From SHVZ01 sp041906305 (lineage in GTDB: Bacteria; Pseudomonadota; Alphaproteobacteria; SHVZ01), in the NCBI GenBank assembly GCA_041906305.1, contig JAYRJL010000001.1, forward strand, positions 1,302,001-1,366,000: a stretch of 64,000 nucleotides of DNA, given 5' to 3'. The translations under genes and the position numbers were made by a program. Shown here one piece after another: positions 42,680 to 51,768 of this stretch (position 1 is its first letter; each line of letters begins with the position of its first letter). Below the pieces are notes generated by a model that saw nothing but the letters and a program-made list of their open reading frames with translations, did not search any database and was not told where the DNA came from.

Positions 42680-43981
42680 ATGGCGACCCTCGAAAAGGCC
42701 GACTTCATTCCAGCCGCGGATCTCAGGGGCTGGCAGGACGGTCTCTGGAAGCGGCAAGGGCCGTGGATCGCGGACTCTCCTCTTTATCGGCGTCTTTGGG
42801 GAAGTCGTGCGGCGCCGGTGGCGCTCGATGGTCTCGCGGAGGTGCCCCTCAGCGACAAGTCGATGCTGCGGGCGAGCCAGCGCGCGGCCCCGCCGTTCGG
42901 CGACTACCTCCGCGCCGATCCGAGGCGTGTCTCGCGCGTCCATCGCACGTCCGGCACCACGGGCGAGGCGATGAACATCGCCCTTTCGATGGAGGATGCC
43001 GTCGATACCGCAACCGTCGGCGCGCGCGCTCAGGCCGCATCCGGTCTCGGCCCAGGCCACCGCGTCGTCCATTGTCTCAACTACCAGCTCTGGATGGGCG
43101 GCTTCACCGATCACACGACGCTCGAAGCGACGGGTGCCACCGTCATCCCGTTCGGCGTCGGGGGCAGCGAAAAACTGGTCGGCACGATCCGCGAGCTCGG
43201 CATCACGGCGATCTCGTGCACACCCTCGTATCCTGCGGTGCTCGAGCGGACCATTGCCGATCACTTTCCCGGCCTGGAACCCCGGGCTCTCGGTCTTCAG
43301 CTCGGCCTGTTCGGCGGAGAGGCAGGCCTCGACGATCCGGCGTTCCGCAGCCGGCTCGAGTCCGTCTGGGGCTTCAAGGCGAGGAACGCCAACTACGGCG
43401 TCTCGGACGTCTTCTGCAACTTCGCTGGGCAATGCGAGCACCAGACGGATCTACATCTTGTCGGGCTCGACGTGCTGTGGCCGGAATTGATCCAGCCGGA
43501 CAGCGGCGAGGTTCTGCCTTGGCGAGAGGGGGAAACAGGCGAGCTGGCACTCACCCACCTCGCCCGCGTCTGCCAACCCCTGGCGCGGTTCCGCACGGGT
43601 GACATCGTCACGCTGACTGGCCTCGACCGATGCGCCTGCGGTCGGCATGCCCCGCGTTTCCGCGTCATCGGCCGCTCCGACGACATGGTCGTCGTACGCG
43701 GCCTCAACGTCTTTCCGACCACCGTAGCGGCGCTGCTGGGGACATTTGCCGCCCTCTCCGGCGAATATCGGATCCGGCTCGCCGGCGGTGGACCATATGA
43801 CGTTCTGCCCGTCGAGGCGGAACTCGCCTTCGGCGATGCAGCCGGCCTCGCCCAGGCGATCATCGATCGGTTCAAGCGCGAGATCGGTGTGACGGCCCGG
43901 GTCACGCTGCTGCCGGCGGGGTCCTTGCCGAGGACCGAAGGCAAGACGCGTCGGGTGATCCGCGAAGGGAGAGCATCATGA
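42680..43981 (+). CDS. Phenylacetate-CoA ligase-like (PaaK family) enzyme
   Basis: Adenylate-forming ligase of 433 aa, the usual PaaK length. The ATP-binding loop HRTSGTTGEAM is at about residues 90-101. ARFRTGDIVTLTGL, a zinc-binding-like CACGRHAPR, and GRSDDMVVVRGLNVFPT are typical of PaaK-type enzymes acting on aryl or small acids. A TTG three codons earlier is an alternative start. It is followed by a crotonase that overlaps its stop (ATGA), so a CoA ester produced here is presumably the substrate of the next enzyme. Confidence 0.88.
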   Translation: MATLEKADFIPAADLRGWQDGLWKRQGPWIADSPLYRRLWGSRAAPVALDGLAEVPLSDKSMLRASQRAAPPFGDYLRADPRRVSRVHRTSGTTGEAMNIALSMEDAVDTATVGARAQAASGLGPGHRVVHCLNYQLWMGGFTDHTTLEATGATVIPFGVGGSEKLVGTIRELGITAISCTPSYPAVLERTIADHFPGLEPRALGLQLGLFGGEAGLDDPAFRSRLESVWGFKARNANYGVSDVFCNFAGQCEHQTDLHLVGLDVLWPELIQPDSGEVLPWREGETGELALTHLARVCQPLARFRTGDIVTLTGLDRCACGRHAPRFRVIGRSDDMVVVRGLNVFPTTVAALLGTFAALSGEYRIRLAGGGPYDVLPVEAELAFGDAAGLAQAIIDRFKREIGVTARVTLLPAGSLPRTEGKTRRVIREGRAS

Positions 43982-44727
43982 CGACCGCGATCACGACCAA
44001 GGCGCCCGGTCGTCGCCGGATCGTGCTGAATCGTCCGGAACGGCTGAACGCCATCAACGGCACGCTGCTCGACGACCTTGCGACCGCGCTGGCCGCGGCC
44101 AATGCCGATACGTCCATCTCGTCGATCGTTCTGACCGGCGCCGGGCGGGCGTTCTGCGCCGGTGACGACCTCAAGGAGTTCGACATCCAGGCCCGAACCG
44201 AGGCGGAGGCCCGGAGCCATGTGGAGCGCATCCAGGAAATCACGCGGCTGATCGTCGGAAGTCCGCATGTCGTGATCGTCGCGGCCGCGGGCTGGGCGGT
44301 CGGCGGCGGGCTCGAATGGACGATCAATGCCGATCTCGTGGTGATGGCCGACGATTGCCGCTGCTTCTTCCCCGAGCTGTCGCTCGGGCTTTCGGTCACC
44401 GGAGGCGTGACCTATCTGCTGCCTGAGCGATGCGGACGACAGAGCGCGCTGGAGCTGATGCTGCTGGGCGAACGCTTCGATGCATCGCGGGCCAGAGACC
44501 TCGGTATCGCCAACCGCGTCGTGCCTCGCGATCGACTGGATGCGGAGGCGGACGCGATCGCGGACTCGATCGCATCCCTGCCGGTCGCTCGCGTCCGCGG
44601 GCTCAAGCGCATCATCCAGCGCGCGACCGATCTCGATACGGCGATGCAACTGGAGACCGCCGAGACCATTGCCGCCTTCCTCGACCCCGACACCGCCCGC
44701 CGGATCGCCGGATTCGGACGCCGCTAG
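43978..44727 (+). CDS. Enoyl-CoA hydratase/isomerase (crotonase) family protein
   Basis: Enzyme of 249 aa with the crotonase fold. IVLNRPERLNAINGTLL is the N-terminal motif. GAGRAFCAGDDLKEFD and the oxyanion-hole stretch AAAGWAVGGGLEWTINADLVVM are conserved. The usual Glu positions are less clear: FFPELSLGLSVTGG has one Glu, so it may be a hydratase, isomerase or hydrolase. The ATG overlaps the CoA-ligase stop. It is followed 12 nt later by the NIPSNAP gene. Confidence 0.9.
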   Translation: MTTAITTKAPGRRRIVLNRPERLNAINGTLLDDLATALAAANADTSISSIVLTGAGRAFCAGDDLKEFDIQARTEAEARSHVERIQEITRLIVGSPHVVIVAAAGWAVGGGLEWTINADLVVMADDCRCFFPELSLGLSVTGGVTYLLPERCGRQSALELMLLGERFDASRARDLGIANRVVPRDRLDAEADAIADSIASLPVARVRGLKRIIQRATDLDTAMQLETAETIAAFLDPDTARRIAGFGRR

Positions 44728-44739
44728 AAGGAGAACGCC

Positions 44740-45066
44740 ATGATCCACGAGCTTCGCATCTATCACTGCATCCCCGGCCGCCTGCCGGCGCTGCTCAAGC
44801 GCTTCGAAACGAAGACACTGAAGATCTGGGAGAAGCATGGCATCCGCCAGGCCGGCTTCTGGACCACGTTGATCGGCGAATCCAGCGTGGCGCTCTACTA
44901 CATGCTCGCCTGGGAGTCGCTGGCGGAACGCGAGCAGAAATGGACCGCCTTCGCCGCCGATCCGGAATGGATCGCCGCGCGCAACGAGAGCGAGAAGGAC
45001 GGCCTGATCATCGCCAAGGTCACCAACGAGATCCTGCAGCCGACGAGCTTCTCGTCGGTCAGGTAG
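44740..45066 (+). CDS. NIPSNAP family protein
   Basis: Small ferredoxin-like protein of 108 aa. It begins with IHELRIYHCIPGRLPALLKRFE, and the rest (WEKHGIRQAGFWTTLIGES, AWESLAEREQKWTAFAADPEW) is standard for the family. Single-domain bacterial NIPSNAP proteins often lie in catabolic clusters, but their biochemical role is unknown. A good AAGGAGA precedes the ATG. It ends the cluster and its 3' end overlaps the converging DUF4862 gene by 8 nt. Confidence 0.9.
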   Translation: MIHELRIYHCIPGRLPALLKRFETKTLKIWEKHGIRQAGFWTTLIGESSVALYYMLAWESLAEREQKWTAFAADPEWIAARNESEKDGLIIAKVTNEILQPTSFSSVR

Positions 45067-46000
45067 CGTTGCGCTCGATCAGCTTGAGCAGGCCGGCGAT
45101 GGTGTCGAGGCGCGTCTGCACGCTCGCGTCGGCGGGGCGGATGCCGATCTTGGCGCCGATGAAATCGAGCTTGGGTCCGGCGGCGGCGAGGGAGGCCTTG
45201 ATCTCGGCCTCGGTCAGCAGCGAGCCTTCGGCCATCGGGGCATGCGGCATGTGGGAGTCCTGCCAGGAGCCGTAGGGCGTCTGCGCGCCCGAGGCGCCAG
45301 AGAACATCAGGCCCGAGAGCGCGCTGGCGTCGCGGGCCTGCTTGATGTGGTCGACGGCGGTCGACGCTTTGTAGGTCTCCAGCACCGAGCGCCCCCAGTT
45401 GATCGCGACGCCGATCGGCTTCTTCGCCGACTTGTTGGCAGCCCCGATCGCCTTCAGCTCGTCGTCGAGCGTAAGGAAGCCTTTGACCGGCGGGTGGCCC
45501 GCGCGATAGGCGTCGCAATGCTCGATCACGATCCGGGCGCCGTGCCAGTCCCAGGAGGCGACTTCCGCCAGTGACTCGGTGAAGGCACCGACCGAGCCCT
45601 TGCCGGCGCCGCCCTGGGTCGGTGCCGACTGAACCTCGACCGCGATCACCGCGTTGCGGCCGACGGCCGCGTTGATCCGGCCGACGGCGTCCTTGGCCTT
45701 GCGTGCGAACTCGATCGCGGCCTTGCGGCCGGCGACGTCGTCGGAGGCAAGCCCGAACGTCTTGTCCTTGACCAGCGTCTGCATCGTGCCGGGGATGCAG
45801 GTGACGACGAAGTCCCAGTCCTTCTTCAGCGCCTTCAGCAGCCACGCCTCGTCATGCGGATGCAGCGAGCCGGTGAACGGCACCTCGAGGCCGCGCACGC
45901 CGGCCATCGCCTTGAGACCGTCGTAGTAGGCGGTCTCTTCGGCTTCTTTCCAGGCGGTGCTGGCAGGCGAGGTGGCGTAGGCGCCGACGATGGAGGCCAT
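45059..46000 (-). CDS. DUF4862 family protein
   Basis: Protein of 313 aa, probably a TIM-barrel fold related to sugar-isomerase-like enzymes. IVGAYATSPASTAWKEAEE opens the protein. PFTGSLHPHDEAWLLKAL, VTCIPGTMQ and VIEHCDAYRAGHPPVKGFL are conserved. The Glu-His pair in VIEHCD and the His in SLHPHD could bind a metal. The function of the family is not established. It is on the opposite strand to the catabolic cluster it follows, and it does not overlap its upstream neighbour. Confidence 0.8.
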   Translation of the reverse strand: MASIVGAYATSPASTAWKEAEETAYYDGLKAMAGVRGLEVPFTGSLHPHDEAWLLKALKKDWDFVVTCIPGTMQTLVKDKTFGLASDDVAGRKAAIEFARKAKDAVGRINAAVGRNAVIAVEVQSAPTQGGAGKGSVGAFTESLAEVASWDWHGARIVIEHCDAYRAGHPPVKGFLTLDDELKAIGAANKSAKKPIGVAINWGRSVLETYKASTAVDHIKQARDASALSGLMFSGASGAQTPYGSWQDSHMPHAPMAEGSLLTEAEIKASLAAAGPKLDFIGAKIGIRPADASVQTRLDTIAGLLKLIERNAT

Positions 46001-46039
46001 GGGGATGTTCCGAAGTTCAGGAAGGAAAGGTGATCGAGC

Positions 46040-46864
46040 TTAGCAGCGATGCCGGTCGGCGCGGTAGCGCCCGGGCGTCATGCCGTAGGCCGCCCTGAAC
46101 CGGCGCGTGAGATGCGCCTGGTCGGCGAAGCCGAGGGATGCCGCGACGTCGGCAGGCGTGTCGCCGGACGCCAGCAGGCGCTTTGCCCGTTCGAGCCGGA
46201 GGAGGCGCAGATAGGCCGAGGGAGCAAGTCCGAAGCGCTTCTGGAAGACGCGCGTCAGATGGAAACGGCTGAGGCCGGCGAGATCGGCAAGGTCCTGGAG
46301 GGAAACATCGTCCTCGGGTGCGTCGCGTAGCCGGTCGCGGACTGACGTGATCGCCCGGTCGGCGCGGCCGATGGACGGGGGCAGGGCGGCTCCACCGTAG
46401 CGCCCGGCGAGATGAAGCAGCAGGCGAAGCATCGACTCGTCCCGGTCGAGCTGCGGCATGCCAGGGCCGGCGGACTCGAAGGCCGCGGCGAACAGGTCCG
46501 GGGTCGCGTCGTCGAGGGTCAGCGGCCGGTCGAACAGCGGTTCGGGGTTGCGGGTCTCGCCGGCGAGGAATCCGCGCACGATCGCCGTGTCCACATAAAG
46601 CATCCGGTAGGCGAAGCCGCTTTCGACCGTGGCTCTACCGTCATGAAGCTCGGTCGGGTTGAACAGCACGACCGCGCCTGGCCGTGTCGCGTGGTCGATG
46701 CCACGGCAGGTGAAAGTCTGCGAGCCGAAATCAGTCAGCCCGATCGAATAGGTCTCGTGCGCATGCCGATCGTAGGCATAGCGGGTGAAGCGGGCGCGCA
46801 GCCGCTCGATCCCGGTGCCGGGATCGGCGTCGTAGACGGCCCATTCACGTTCGGTCGACAGCAC
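46040..46864 (-). CDS. AraC-family transcriptional regulator
   Basis: Regulator of 274 aa. The N-terminal cupin-type AraC-binding domain (about 1-150) has HAHETYSIGLTDFG and a FNPTELHDG motif. The C-terminal pair of helix-turn-helix motifs begins at about 175, with LSRFHLTRVFQKRFGLAPSA and VAASLGFADQAHLTRRFRAAYGMTPGRYR. The start is uncertain; I used the GTG at 46864 because a longer form would reach into the divergent DUF2000 gene. It probably regulates that neighbour. Its inducer is not known. Confidence 0.85.
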   Translation of the reverse strand: MLSTEREWAVYDADPGTGIERLRARFTRYAYDRHAHETYSIGLTDFGSQTFTCRGIDHATRPGAVVLFNPTELHDGRATVESGFAYRMLYVDTAIVRGFLAGETRNPEPLFDRPLTLDDATPDLFAAAFESAGPGMPQLDRDESMLRLLLHLAGRYGGAALPPSIGRADRAITSVRDRLRDAPEDDVSLQDLADLAGLSRFHLTRVFQKRFGLAPSAYLRLLRLERAKRLLASGDTPADVAASLGFADQAHLTRRFRAAYGMTPGRYRADRHRC

Positions 46865-46929
46865 GGCGATACAAGACCCGGAACCGGTGTCCTGCCAGCC
46901 TAGGCTCGTTCGCCCCGCGGGAGAAGAGC

Positions 46930-47340
46930 ATGCGCTTCGAGACAAAGATCGCCATCGCCATCCGGTTCGACCTGCCGGCCTGGCAGAAGCTGAATGTGAC
47001 CGCCTTCCTCGCCAGCTCGATCGCCGGTGCCGACCGCGGGCTGATCGGCGAGCCTTACGAAGACGGCTCCGGCGTCTGCTCGCTCGCGATGTTCCGGCAG
47101 CCAGTGCTGGTCTTCGCCGGAGCCGTTGACGACCTGGCCAGGGCGCATGGCCGGATACGCGAGCGAAACCTGCCCTTCGCTCTATATACCGAGGAGATGT
47201 TCTCGACCGGCCACGACGAAGCCAACCGCGCCGCGGTCAAAGCGGTGAAGACTGAAGACCTGAAGCTCGTGGGCCTGGCGCTCCACGCTGACCGAAAGGA
47301 TGTCGACAAGGTATTGAAGGGAATGTCGCTCCATCCTTAA
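46930..47340 (+). CDS. DUF2000 family protein
   Basis: Protein of 136 aa of the DUF2000 family, which has a peptidyl-tRNA hydrolase 2-like fold but unproven function. IAIAIRFDLPAWQKLNVTAFL, then DRGLIGEPYEDGSG, and FALYTEEMFSTGHDEANR are typical. The ATG has GGGAGAAG in front. It is divergent from the AraC regulator, a pairing seen in other genomes. The stop TAA shares a TTAA (47337-47340) with the converging M48 protease gene. Confidence 0.88.
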   Translation: MRFETKIAIAIRFDLPAWQKLNVTAFLASSIAGADRGLIGEPYEDGSGVCSLAMFRQPVLVFAGAVDDLARAHGRIRERNLPFALYTEEMFSTGHDEANRAAVKAVKTEDLKLVGLALHADRKDVDKVLKGMSLHP

Positions 47341-48341
47341 CGGAGATCGCGGAGCCGCGCGATCCTGTCGTCGAGTGCCGGATGGGTCGCGAAGAGCGAC
47401 CAGCTTCGGCTCGAGAACTGCCGGAGCGGATTGACGATGAACAGATGCTGGGTCGCCCCGCTGACGCCGGGGAACGGCCTCGCCGCCTGGGTCAGCTTCT
47501 CCAGCGCGCCGATCAGTCCTTCCGGGTTGCGGGTGAACTGGACCGACGTCGCGTCGGCCAGGTACTCGCGCTGGCGCGAAACCGCGAACTGCACCAGCTT
47601 GGCCGCGATCGGTGCCAGGACCGCGAAGAAGATCAGCAGGATCATCAGGATCGCCTGGCCGCCACCCTTCTTGTCATCGCGGCTCGATGACCGGTTGCGC
47701 CCCATGCCGCCCCACTGCATCGAACGAAGCGCGATCTCGCTGACCATCGCGATCAGGCCGACGGTGACGCCGACCGCGGTCATGTAGCGGGTGTCGAGGT
47801 TGCCGATGTGGCCCATCTCGTGGCCGATCACGCCCTGCAGCTCGGACCGGCTCAGCGTCTGGAGGAGGCCACGGGTGACGCCGATCGCCGAACGGCTGGT
47901 ACGCATGCCGGTAGCGAAGGCGTTCGGCACCTCCGTCTCGATCACCAGCACGCGCGGCTTCGGCAATCCGGCGGCGAGTGCCATCTCCTCGATGATGTTG
48001 TGAAGCTGCGGTTCCTCCTCGCGCGTCACTTCCCTGGCGCCGGCGATGCCGGCCAGCATGCGGTCGCCGAAGGCGAGCGTGATGCTGCTCCAGATGCCGC
48101 TCGCGAGCGCGAACAGCAGAGCGCCACCGATCGCCGCCGGCCCGACGAGGGCCTGCAGCGCGTCCTCGGCGGTCCCGCCCTCGAATGTCAGCACCGCGCC
48201 GATGATGGCGCCAAGGCCTCCCGCGATCAGTGTCAGGATGAGGAGCAGCCAGCGGGTCTGGCGCCGATTGCGGCGCTGTGCCGCCAGGAAGTCCGTGCCG
48301 GTCAGCCCAACCGGCGCCGGCCCCGACGACGGCACGCTCAT
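47337..48341 (-). CDS. M48 family metalloprotease (HtpX-like)
   Basis: Membrane zinc protease of 334 aa. Two helices lie at about 31-52 and 70-90. The zinc motif is H174-EMGH-178, with the third ligand Glu in EYLADA. A further hydrophobic region (ILLIFFAVLAPIAA) follows about 50 residues after the zinc motif. FATHPALDDRIARL at the C-terminus is the substrate-binding motif of M48 proteins. The ATG at 48341 was chosen over a start 16 codons upstream inside lemA. It follows lemA after 10 nt, a pairing found in many bacteria and thought to link LemA with a membrane protease. Confidence 0.92.
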   Translation of the reverse strand: MSVPSSGPAPVGLTGTDFLAAQRRNRRQTRWLLLILTLIAGGLGAIIGAVLTFEGGTAEDALQALVGPAAIGGALLFALASGIWSSITLAFGDRMLAGIAGAREVTREEEPQLHNIIEEMALAAGLPKPRVLVIETEVPNAFATGMRTSRSAIGVTRGLLQTLSRSELQGVIGHEMGHIGNLDTRYMTAVGVTVGLIAMVSEIALRSMQWGGMGRNRSSSRDDKKGGGQAILMILLIFFAVLAPIAAKLVQFAVSRQREYLADATSVQFTRNPEGLIGALEKLTQAARPFPGVSGATQHLFIVNPLRQFSSRSWSLFATHPALDDRIARLRDLR

Positions 48342-48351
48342 GTTGAACGGC

Positions 48352-48909
48352 CTAGCGCAGGTTGACCTTCGGCACTTCGCGCTCGGCATCCGGGATGTCG
48401 AGGTGCGGCATGACGGCGAAGCCGAAGGTCCCGGCGATCAGGTTGGCCGGGAACGACTGCACCATGTTGTTAAGCCCCATGATGCTGTCGTTGTAGAACT
48501 GGCGCGAGAACGAGATCTTGTTTTCGGTGGTCGTCAGCTCCTCCTGGAGCTGCATGACATTGTCGTTGGCCTTGAGCTGGGGGTAGTTCTCCATCAGGGC
48601 GAACAGCTTGGTGGTCGCCGCGGTCAGCGCCGCCTCGGCGGGACCGGCCTCGGCCGGTCCGGTCGCCTTGACCGCCGCGTTGCGGGCCTCGACCACCTGC
48701 CTGAGGGTTTCCTGCTCGTACCCCATCGCGTCCTTCACGACCTCGACCAGGTTCGGGATCAGGTCGTGGCGGCGCTTCAGCTGCACGTCGATCTGGCTCC
48801 AGGCGTTTTTCGCCTGGTTCCGTCCGGCCACCAGACGGTTGTAGGTGGTCATCAGCCAGAGGCCGATCACCACGACGATGCCGATGATGACCCAGGTCGA
48901 CGTGTCCAT
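48352..48909 (-). CDS. lemA: LemA family protein
   Basis: Protein of 185 aa with one N-terminal membrane helix (about 6-22) and a long four-helix region on the outside. TTYNRLVAGRNQAKNAWSQI and QLKRRHDLIPNLVEVVKDAM are family signatures. RQFYNDSIMGLNNMVQSFP lies near the C-terminus. LemA proteins are of unclear function and commonly accompany M48 proteases such as HtpX. It is the upstream gene of that pair and is divergent from the panE-like gene. Confidence 0.93.
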   Translation of the reverse strand: MDTSTWVIIGIVVVIGLWLMTTYNRLVAGRNQAKNAWSQIDVQLKRRHDLIPNLVEVVKDAMGYEQETLRQVVEARNAAVKATGPAEAGPAEAALTAATTKLFALMENYPQLKANDNVMQLQEELTTTENKISFSRQFYNDSIMGLNNMVQSFPANLIAGTFGFAVMPHLDIPDAEREVPKVNLR

Positions 48910-48988
48910 CCGACTCTCTCCAGGATAGTCTCGCCCGCTCGAGCGGGCTCCAGCATGGCATCCCGCCCACCGGACGCAAGAGGACGCG

Positions 48989-49909
48989 ATGAAAGTGGCG
49001 ATTGTGGGGACGGGCGGCGTCGGCGGCTATTTCGGCGGCCATATGGCCCGCACCGGCACCGACGTGCGCTTCGTGGCGCGGGGCGCGCACCTGAAGGCAC
49101 TTCAGGCCGATGGCTTGACCGTATTGAGCGACGTCGCACCGATCCGGGGCCTGAAGATCAGGGTGACCGACGAGCCGAAGGAGATCGGTCAGGTCGATGC
49201 CGTCCTGCTGGCGGTGAAGCTGGCCGATACCGAGGGGGCGATCGCCCAGATGGCGCCAATGGTCGGGCCGAAGACGGTCGTCGCCTCGCTTCAGAACGGC
49301 ATCGATGCGGTCGAGCGGATGAGCGCGGCCTTCGGTGCCGAGCGCGTGCTCGGCGGCGTCTGCCACATCGCGATCGCGATCGAACGGCCGGGCGTGCTGC
49401 GTCACACCGGCACGATGGCGCGGATCACGCTCGGTGAGCTCGACGGCGCGAAGACCCAGCGGCTGACCGCGCTGGTCGATGCCTGCATGCGCGCCGGCCT
49501 CAACATCACCGAATCGCCCGACATCACCCGGGCGATCTGGGAGAAGTTCGTCTTCCTCTCCTCGATGTCCGGCATCACCGCGCTGGCGCGTTCGGCGATC
49601 GGCCCCGTCCGCGAGGACCCGGACGGCCGCCTGTTCATCGAGCGGGCTCTTGGCGAGAGCACGGCGATTGCGCGCGCGCAGGGCGTAGCGCTCCCGGACG
49701 ATCACGCCGAGAAGGCGGTGGCCTTCATGATGCAGCTGCCGGCGACGATGAAGGCCTCGATGCTGCACGACCTCGAGCGCGGCGCGAAGCTGGAGCTGCC
49801 CTGGCTTTCAGGCGCGGTGGTCCGCCTCGGCCGCAAGCTCGGCGTGCCGGTCCCGACGCACGAGACGATCGTCGCCGCTCTCAAGCCGCATCAGAACGGG
49901 CGGGTCTAG
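48989..49909 (+). CDS. panE: 2-dehydropantoate 2-reductase-family protein
   Basis: NAD(P)-dependent ketoacid reductase of 306 aa. Rossmann motif GTGGVGGYFGG starts at about residue 7. The catalytic Lys is in LLAVKLAD, followed by LQNGIDAVERM, with another conserved Lys in WEKFVFLSSM. True PanE makes pantoate, but many such paralogues work in other pathways, so the symbol is provisional. The TAG stop is part of CTAG (49906-49909) shared with the converging SDR. Confidence 0.85.
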   Translation: MKVAIVGTGGVGGYFGGHMARTGTDVRFVARGAHLKALQADGLTVLSDVAPIRGLKIRVTDEPKEIGQVDAVLLAVKLADTEGAIAQMAPMVGPKTVVASLQNGIDAVERMSAAFGAERVLGGVCHIAIAIERPGVLRHTGTMARITLGELDGAKTQRLTALVDACMRAGLNITESPDITRAIWEKFVFLSSMSGITALARSAIGPVREDPDGRLFIERALGESTAIARAQGVALPDDHAEKAVAFMMQLPATMKASMLHDLERGAKLELPWLSGAVVRLGRKLGVPVPTHETIVAALKPHQNGRV

Positions 49910-50676
49910 ATCTTCACGCTCATGCCGCCGTCGACGATGATCGTGGTGCCGGTGACGTAGGCGGAGGCGTTGCCGGCGAGGAAGCACACCGCCCCGTCGA
50001 GTTCGTCTGCCTGGCCCCAGCGCTTGAGCGCCGTGCGGTCGGCGAACCAGTCGCGCTTCGCCGGATCGGCGCGCAACGGCGTGTCCATGTTCTCGGGCGT
50101 CATCATGTAGCCGGGCGCGATCGCGTTGACGGTCACGCCCTTGGCGCCCCATTCGACCGCCATCGCGCGCGTCATCCCCTCCAGCCCGGCCTTGGCGGCG
50201 CAGTAGTTGGCGTTCGCCTCGCGCGCGATATGCGCGTTGATCGAGGAGATGTTGATGATCCGGCCCCAGCCGCGTCGGATCATGCCGACAGAGGCGCGCT
50301 TGGCGAGCCGGAAACAGGCGTTGAGGTCGACCTCGATGATCTCGTTCCACTCGTCGTTGGTCGCCTCGGTCGCGGTCTTGGCGTTCCCGTATCCCGCGTT
50401 GTTGACCAGGATGTCGAGGTGGCCGAGCTCCTTCTCGATTCGATCGATCGCGGCGTCCGCCTTGGCGATGTCGGTGGTGCTGAACGCCATCGGCGTCGCC
50501 TTGCCGCCCGCGGCGGCGAGGTTCTTCATGGTCTGCTCGATGCCGGCTTCGTTGCGGCCGTTGACCACGACGTGCGCGCCGCACTTGGCGAGCGCCAGCG
50601 CCATGGCGCGGCCGAGGCCGCGGGAGGCACCGGTGACCAGCGCCACCTTGCCGTCGAGAGAAAACATCTGGGTCAC
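49906..50676 (-). CDS. Short-chain dehydrogenase/reductase
   Basis: NAD(P)-dependent oxidoreductase of 256 aa. The TGASRGLG cofactor motif is at about residues 15-22. NNAGYGNA, the catalytic Ser in INISSINAH, and the active-site YCAAK (Tyr and Lys) are present. The C-terminal NAIAPGYMMT is a typical SDR sequence, resembling gluconate 5-dehydrogenase or 3-oxoacyl reductases. Substrate unknown. It is downstream of the acetamidase-like gene with 22 nt between them, likely one transcript. Confidence 0.92.
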   Translation of the reverse strand: MTQMFSLDGKVALVTGASRGLGRAMALALAKCGAHVVVNGRNEAGIEQTMKNLAAAGGKATPMAFSTTDIAKADAAIDRIEKELGHLDILVNNAGYGNAKTATEATNDEWNEIIEVDLNACFRLAKRASVGMIRRGWGRIINISSINAHIAREANANYCAAKAGLEGMTRAMAVEWGAKGVTVNAIAPGYMMTPENMDTPLRADPAKRDWFADRTALKRWGQADELDGAVCFLAGNASAYVTGTTIIVDGGMSVKI

Positions 50677-50698
50677 GATGAGGACTCCCTGGATAAGT

Positions 50699-51643
50699 TC
50701 AGCGGCCGGCGAGAAGCGATTTCGCCAGCATGGCGTGGATGCCTTTGTTGCCGTCGACGAGCTGGGTCACGCGCAGGTCGACCGCAAGGCTGGAGAGCAT
50801 GTACGCCTCTTCGGCCGAGACGTTCAGCTTTTCGCAGATCATCTTGATCATCTCGCGGAGCGCCTGCTTCGCCGCCTCGTCGAGGTCGACGTTCAGACCC
50901 ATGGAGATGAAATGCGTCGGCGTCTCGGCGCGCGGAAACTTGAGCTTGAGGTCCTTGCGCACGATCAGCTCGAAGGTGCCGGAGACGGCGGTCTCGAGCG
51001 CGGTGATCGAGACCTCGCCGTCGCCCTGCACGGCGTGGCCGTCGCCGGTCGAAAACAGCGCTCCCGGTGCGAAGACCGGCAGGTAGAGCGTCGAGCCGGC
51101 GCCGAGCTCCTTGTTGTCGAGGTTGCCGCCGTATTCGCGCGGAACGATCGTGTCGACCTGGCCGTAGACCGGGGGCGGCGCCACGCCCATGACGCCGCAG
51201 AAGGGCTTCAGCGGCACCTTCATGCCCCACGGCATCTCGGCGACCATCGCCTTGCGGTCGATCGGCAGGTGCCAGATGCGCCGGACCGGAAAGTCCTCCG
51301 GCAGCGTGCCCTTGAGCGGTGCGATCACGGTCCAGCCCCAGTCCTGGCGCAGCGCCACGTCCTTGATGCGGACCTCGAGCGTGTCTCCGGGTTCCGCGCC
51401 CTCGACATAGACCGGGCCAGTCAGGATGTGCCCGCCGGGGCCCATCTTCACCTTGGCCAGGATCTCCGGGTGCTCCGGCAGGATCTTGAACGGCGGTTCA
51501 GGCAGGGTCGGTGGCCCGCCGGAGACGCAATGGATGGTGATGGTGTCGCCCGAGGCGATCCGGGTCACCGGGGGCAGGTCGGAGGAGAAGACGCCCCAAT
51601 GGCAGGTGGCGGGCGAGGCGGCGAGCTCGTGGTGGCGGGGCAT
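50699..51643 (-). CDS. Acetamidase/formamidase family protein
   Basis: Amide hydrolase of 314 aa. It begins HHELAASPATCHWGVFSSDLPP, then IASGDTITIHCVSGG and GGHILTGPVYVEGAEPGDTLEV, which are family motifs. GGNLDNKELGAGSTLYLPV and GDGHAVQGDGEVSITALET contain the probable metal and catalytic residues. The ATG at 51643 was chosen by the family N-terminus, with GAAGAG about eight bases upstream. Members hydrolyse short-chain amides to ammonia and an acid, and it probably feeds the neighbouring SDR pathway. Specific substrate unknown. Confidence 0.9.
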   Translation of the reverse strand: MPRHHELAASPATCHWGVFSSDLPPVTRIASGDTITIHCVSGGPPTLPEPPFKILPEHPEILAKVKMGPGGHILTGPVYVEGAEPGDTLEVRIKDVALRQDWGWTVIAPLKGTLPEDFPVRRIWHLPIDRKAMVAEMPWGMKVPLKPFCGVMGVAPPPVYGQVDTIVPREYGGNLDNKELGAGSTLYLPVFAPGALFSTGDGHAVQGDGEVSITALETAVSGTFELIVRKDLKLKFPRAETPTHFISMGLNVDLDEAAKQALREMIKMICEKLNVSAEEAYMLSSLAVDLRVTQLVDGNKGIHAMLAKSLLAGR

Positions 51644-51768
51644 GGGCGTCTCTTCGGGATGAGGCGAGGCGAGGCGGGAAGGCGGCGATGATACTAGATC
51701 GAAAGCCTTGACCATCGAGGAGCTTCGTCCCAAGCATCGGGGAAAGCAGCCCAGGATCTCAAGCGAAC

